The notes under the pieces: model-generated | Seen by the model: the letters and a program-made list of their open reading frames with translations, nothing else | Database searches by the model: none | Told to the model about the DNA's origin: nothing | NCBI GenBank assembly: GCA_011526045.1 | Contig: WYBE01000002.1 | Span: 62,001-126,000 of the forward strand | Direction of reading: 5' to 3' | Source of the DNA: Nevskiales bacterium | GTDB lineage: Bacteria > Pseudomonadota > Gammaproteobacteria > Steroidobacterales > GCA-2729495 | DNA length: 64,000 bases | Shown here: piece by piece, positions 61,037 through 64,000 of the stretch | How the letters are laid out: the number at the start of each line of letters is the position of its first letter | Numbering within the stretch: position 1 is the stretch's first letter | Translations under genes and position numbers: made by a program

Positions 61037-62230
61037 ATGCGCATCTCCAGCCGCAGCCTGCAGCTACAGTGGCTCGCCGACGTCTATCGGCGGCAGGCCG
61101 AGGTTGCGCGCATCCAGAAGCAGGTATCCACCGGGCTGCGAATCAACACCGCGGCAGACGACCCTGCCGGTGCGAGCCAGGCGATCGCGCTGCGCCAGGG
61201 GCTCGACCGCATCGAGAACTTCGGCGCCAACGCGGAGTCGGTGCGCCGCCGACTGGCGCTGGGCGAAAACGCTCTCGACCAGTTCGGCAACGCCCTCGCC
61301 CGCGTGCGGGAACTCGCGGTCCAGGCCGGCGGTGGCGTCCAGACGAACGAGACCCGTGCCGCCATCGCCGCCGAGATGCGGGAACTGCTCGCGAGCATGG
61401 TCAATGTCGCCAACAGCCAGGACGGCGAGGGTCGCCACCTGTTCGCCGGCAATGCCGTCGATGCAGCGCCGGTCGCGATGGCCGGCGGCGCTGCCCTCTA
61501 CAACGGCGATGCCGGAGTGCGCATGCAGCGCATCGGCGACAACCGTGTGATCCGCGAGAACGACCCGGGCTCGGAGGTTTTTTTCGCCATCCGTGACGGC
61601 AACGGCACCTTCGCGGTCGACAGCGCGGCCGGCAATCTCGGCACGGCCTTCTTCAGCTCCGCGGTGATCAGCGATGCCTCGGCCTGGGTGAGCGACTCCT
61701 ACACCATCACGTTCACTTCACCGGAGACATTCGCGGTCACGGACTCCGGCGGCAACAGCATCGCCAGCGGAAGCTGGAGCAGCGGCGAGGCCATCAGCTT
61801 CCGCGGCGCCACGGTACGTTTCGACGGCGTGCCCACCGCAGGCGACAGCTTCAGCGTGCAACCGAGCGCCAACCGCAATGCCTTCGACATGGTGAGCCGG
61901 CTCATCACCGCGCTCGAGGGCGACACCTTGTCGCCTGCGGGTCGGGCCGGTTTCCAGAATGAACTGAACGCTGCACTGCTCGACCTCGACCAGGCCGAGA
62001 CTCACCTCGGCAACGTACGCGGCACCATCGGCGCACGCCTGAATGCGATCGACGAGCAACGCTCCAACAACGAGGAGCTCACGTTGCAGCTGCAAACCAC
62101 GCTGTCGACGGTGCGCGATGTCGATTACCCGAAGGCGATCTCGGATCTCGAGACCAACCTGACCGCGCTCGAAGCCGCGCAGAAGGTGTTCGCCCAGACG
62201 CGGGCGCTATCGTTGTTCGATCTGCTGTAA
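61037..62230 (+). CDS. flgL: flagellar hook-associated protein 3 FlgL
   Basis: FlgL joins FlgK to the filament. The 397-residue product has the flagellin-type N-terminal helix RISSRSLQLQWLADVYRRQA and QVSTGLRINTAADDPAGASQ, and a C-terminal flagellin-like helix AAQKVFAQTRALSLFDLL. A variable domain (about 170-280) includes SYTITFTSPETFAVTDSGGN. The ATG follows the flgK stop without any gap. A run of seven T at 61577-61583 inside the gene does not disturb the frame. Confidence 0.96.
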   Translation: MRISSRSLQLQWLADVYRRQAEVARIQKQVSTGLRINTAADDPAGASQAIALRQGLDRIENFGANAESVRRRLALGENALDQFGNALARVRELAVQAGGGVQTNETRAAIAAEMRELLASMVNVANSQDGEGRHLFAGNAVDAAPVAMAGGAALYNGDAGVRMQRIGDNRVIRENDPGSEVFFAIRDGNGTFAVDSAAGNLGTAFFSSAVISDASAWVSDSYTITFTSPETFAVTDSGGNSIASGSWSSGEAISFRGATVRFDGVPTAGDSFSVQPSANRNAFDMVSRLITALEGDTLSPAGRAGFQNELNAALLDLDQAETHLGNVRGTIGARLNAIDEQRSNNEELTLQLQTTLSTVRDVDYPKAISDLETNLTALEAAQKVFAQTRALSLFDLL

Positions 62231-62232
62231 TC

Positions 62233-62248
62233 GGCCGCCTCTGCGGCC
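62233..62248 (+). terminator. short hairpin directly after flgL
   Basis: GGCCGC and GCGGCC pair around CTCT, two bases past the flgL stop codon. There is no T tract, so it may be a weak end of the flgB-flgL transcript or a transcript-protecting structure. Confidence 0.35.
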
Positions 62249-62277
62249 CGCGAAGGTGCGGCGACCCCGGCCCCCGC

Positions 62278-63522
62278 CTACGGCTGCGCCATGCCCGACG
62301 GACCGGCCGCTTTGCCGAACAACGAGCGGAACAAGGCGAGGTCCGCAAAATTGACGATGCCGCCCGAGCCGTTCAGGTCAGCCACGCCGCTCACACCACC
62401 GAATACCGCACGAAACGCTGCGAGATCGGCGAAATTGACGATTCCGCCGCTGTTGTCGAGGTCGGCGTCGCAGGCGTTGCCGAAGCCATCGGCATCCGCG
62501 TCGAGCTGGCTGTTGCCGCCGGCGTCCGGACGCAGCGGCCCGTTCTGCGCCAGCAGGCAGTTGTCCCACAGGTCGCTTACGCCGTCGGCATCGCTATCCG
62601 CGCCGCCATCCGCTTCAAACGTCACGGCCAGTTCCACGTAGCCGCGCGACTCGCCGAAGCCGTCCACGGCAATGCCGTAGGCGGTGCCGGCGGACGCTGC
62701 GAAAACCACCTGGCTGGTGAGGTCCATATGGTCGTCATTGGAGGCGATTCCGCTCAACTGGTCGGTGGCGTTCCCGGTATACACGGCCAGTACCGTGTCG
62801 AAGCCGCTACCCGCGGTCGAGACCGTCACACGGCCGGCCGCCGGCGCCGTCCATGACCACCACGCCGAAGCCGCAGGAGCGGAGATCAGCGCATGATCGG
62901 GCTCACCGGGTTCACCGGTGGCGCCGAAGTTCGAGCCCGACGCACTCGCCGCGGCGCCGGCCAGCATGGTCCGCGTCGCGAAGGCGTCGTTCACCGGCGC
63001 ACCATCGGGCGACCAGGCGTAATGGAGGACGAATTCGCCCGCATCGGCCGCGAAACCATCGACCGCGATGCGATACACGGTTCCTGACACCGCGTTGACG
63101 CTGACCGCGCTCTGCACACCCTCGCTGTCGTCGTTGCTCGCCCGCTCGTTCAGCAGCCACATCGTCGAGCCGGTGTAGACCGCGAGCGTGGTGTCGAAAC
63201 CGCTGCCGTGGGTATCGAGCCGCAGCACACCGCTTCCCGGTGCGGTCCACTCAAACCAGACGGAGGCTCGCGGACTGCTCTGGCCGGCGTGGTCGGGTTC
63301 GAAATTCTCTCCCGTGGCCCCGACGTTGGTCGCAAGCACCTCACCGCCTGTTCCGGAAAGGTCACTCGCGTTGGCGAGGCGGTCATTGACGGGGGCCGCG
63401 GTGGCGTTACCGAAGGACAGGATGCAGAGCCACAGCACGGCCAACGGCGTCGGCGACACCCGCTGCCGGGTGTCCGGGCACAGCCCGACTGCAGTCTCTT
63501 CTTGTGGTTGTGACTGCACCAT
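62278..63522 (-). CDS. secreted protein with two beta-sandwich repeats and dockerin-like Ca-binding tail
   Basis: The 414-residue product has an N-terminal hydrophobic signal (LAVLWLCILSFGNATAAP). Two similar domains follow (about residues 45-155 and 160-275), each with the blocks WxWTAPxxGxxxxxTxGSGFDTxLAVYTG and Yxxxxxxx IAVDGF, a repeat widely found in secreted proteins. The tail has Asp-rich loops DSDADGVSDLWDNC, DADADGFGNACDADLDNSGG and DLNGSGGIVNFADLALF, like thrombospondin type 3 and dockerin calcium sites. It lies between flgL and fliC on the opposite strand. Role unknown; surface adhesion is a guess from domain type. Confidence 0.8.
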   Translation of the reverse strand: MVQSQPQEETAVGLCPDTRQRVSPTPLAVLWLCILSFGNATAAPVNDRLANASDLSGTGGEVLATNVGATGENFEPDHAGQSSPRASVWFEWTAPGSGVLRLDTHGSGFDTTLAVYTGSTMWLLNERASNDDSEGVQSAVSVNAVSGTVYRIAVDGFAADAGEFVLHYAWSPDGAPVNDAFATRTMLAGAAASASGSNFGATGEPGEPDHALISAPAASAWWSWTAPAAGRVTVSTAGSGFDTVLAVYTGNATDQLSGIASNDDHMDLTSQVVFAASAGTAYGIAVDGFGESRGYVELAVTFEADGGADSDADGVSDLWDNCLLAQNGPLRPDAGGNSQLDADADGFGNACDADLDNSGGIVNFADLAAFRAVFGGVSGVADLNGSGGIVNFADLALFRSLFGKAAGPSGMAQP

Positions 63523-63866
63523 CAGGCCGGATGATACCAAGCCCGACCCTCGTTGCGGCCGCACGCAGCGGCGTGTGCCGAATTGCGGCAGGCACTGCCC
63601 GCAGCCGGCCCGCAGCGGCATTTGACAATATTCCGTGTGGCTGGCGCAGCATGCCCGCATTCGCGCACGCCACGACCGACACCGTGGTTCTGCGACGGCG
63701 GTCACAGCCTGCTCCTTAAAGTCGGCGGCCGCCCTGCCGATAAAACCGTCGCAATGGCTCAAAGATCCCGTGTGGGGCGCTTGCCACAAGTCAAGTGGCC
63801 GTTATCGGGATCCGGAAAGCGCGTGCGTTAACTAGGACTCATCACACTCTGTAAGGAGAGGCAGTC
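63523..63866. other. intergenic region upstream of fliC
   Basis: The 344-base gap holds the divergent start of the secreted repeat protein on the left and the sigma-28 promoter and leader of fliC on the right. The part nearer fliC is less GC-rich. No gene is visible in it. Confidence 0.6.
63717..63743 (+). promoter_or_regulatory. sigma-28 (FliA) promoter of fliC
   Basis: TAAAGTCG-N11-GCCGATAA matches the FliA consensus, with an exact -10 element and the TAAAG core of the -35. The start point would be near 63750, leaving a leader of about 117 bases before the fliC ATG at 63867, which follows AAGGAG. Confidence 0.93.
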
Positions 63867-64000
63867 ATGCCAGTAGTCATCAACACGAACGTCCTGTCGC
63901 TGAACGCGCAGCGCAATCTGTCGCGCTCCGACAGCACCCTCGCGACCGCGTTGCAGCGTCTGTCGTCCGGCCTGCGCATCAACAGCGCCAAGGACGATGC
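63867..64000 (+). CDS. fliC: flagellin, N-terminal part (cut by window end)
   Basis: The window ends 44 codons into this gene. The visible part, [20 protein letters not shown] followed by [17 protein letters not shown], is the conserved N-terminal D0 helix of flagellin. The sequence continues as expected for a bacterial flagellin exported by the flagellar apparatus. It is preceded by AAGGAGAGG and by the sigma-28 promoter at 63717-63743. Confidence 0.97.
   Translation, partial: MPVVINTNVLSLNAQRNLSRSDSTLATALQRLSSGLRINSAKDD

Noticed and set aside
61577-61583. Run of seven T in flgL as a slippage site
   Set aside because: The frame continues normally to a full-length FlgL with an intact C-terminal helix.
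1-64000. CRISPR arrays, tRNA, rRNA, insertion sequences and prophage genes
   Set aside because: No regularly spaced repeats, tRNA cloverleaf, rRNA stretch, transposase, integrase or phage structural gene was recognised by reading.

Overview
The window is GC-rich, densely coded bacterial chromosome, most likely from a gammaproteobacterium. The flagellar order flgN-flgM-flgA facing flgBCDEFGHIJKL and then fliC, a consensus sigma-54 promoter before flgB and GCCGATAA-type sigma-28 promoters before flgM and fliC fit that group. So do an OprB-like porin, a VPLPA-CTERM protein and an HAE1-type RND pump. Genus cannot be fixed from the sequence. No rRNA, tRNA, CRISPR array, insertion sequence or prophage was recognised.

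Layout. 1-1.4 kb: DUF883/YqjE/YqjK-like envelope genes translationally coupled to a peptide deformylase. 1.4-5.2 kb (minus): a bactofilin with a zinc-ribbon protein, then an HExxH protein, a NamZ-type muramidase and a DOMON-like protein. 5.2-7.8 kb: GST, HPF-like protein, MscS channel. 8.2-11.6 kb: a three-gene probable lipid-modification operon (CFA-synthase-like methyltransferase, geranylgeranyl-reductase-like flavoprotein, membrane methyltransferase with an unknown C-terminal domain). 11.8-16.7 kb: an OprB-like porin, a 261-bp element with 29-bp inverted ends, an AMP-ligase/ACP/PlsC fusion and a small membrane protein. 16.7-21.5 kb (minus): a five-gene catabolic operon (TRAP transporter dctPQM, FAD monooxygenase, Asp/Glu-racemase-family enzyme lacking its second cysteine). 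22.1-28.4 kb: RRM protein, ABM monooxygenase, then glgP-glgX. 28.6-32.9 kb: RND efflux pair. 33.1-42 kb: accessory genes including cytochrome b561, an M19 dipeptidase, a DUF2231 protein with a His-rich repeat, a pirin/FMN-reductase/LysR locus with a perfect palindrome, a VPLPA-CTERM protein, hicBA and a YceI protein. 42-49.2 kb: second glycogen locus (glgB, glgC, malQ, glgA). 49.3-64 kb: universal stress protein and the flagellar cluster, with a secreted repeat/dockerin-like protein between flgL and fliC.

How it works together. GlgC, GlgA and GlgB make glycogen; GlgP, GlgX and MalQ break it down. The pathway is therefore complete but split over two loci about 14 kb apart. The flagellar block holds the P-ring chaperone, anti-sigma factor, export chaperone, rod, hook, rings, cap-side junction proteins and the start of flagellin, with promoter classes matching a middle-to-late hierarchy. 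The strongest candidates for under-described biology are the CFA/flavoprotein/methyltransferase operon, the TRAP-linked operon with the single-cysteine racemase homologue, the 261-bp inverted-repeat element and the palindrome overlapping the ribosome-binding site of the pirin-linked LysR gene.
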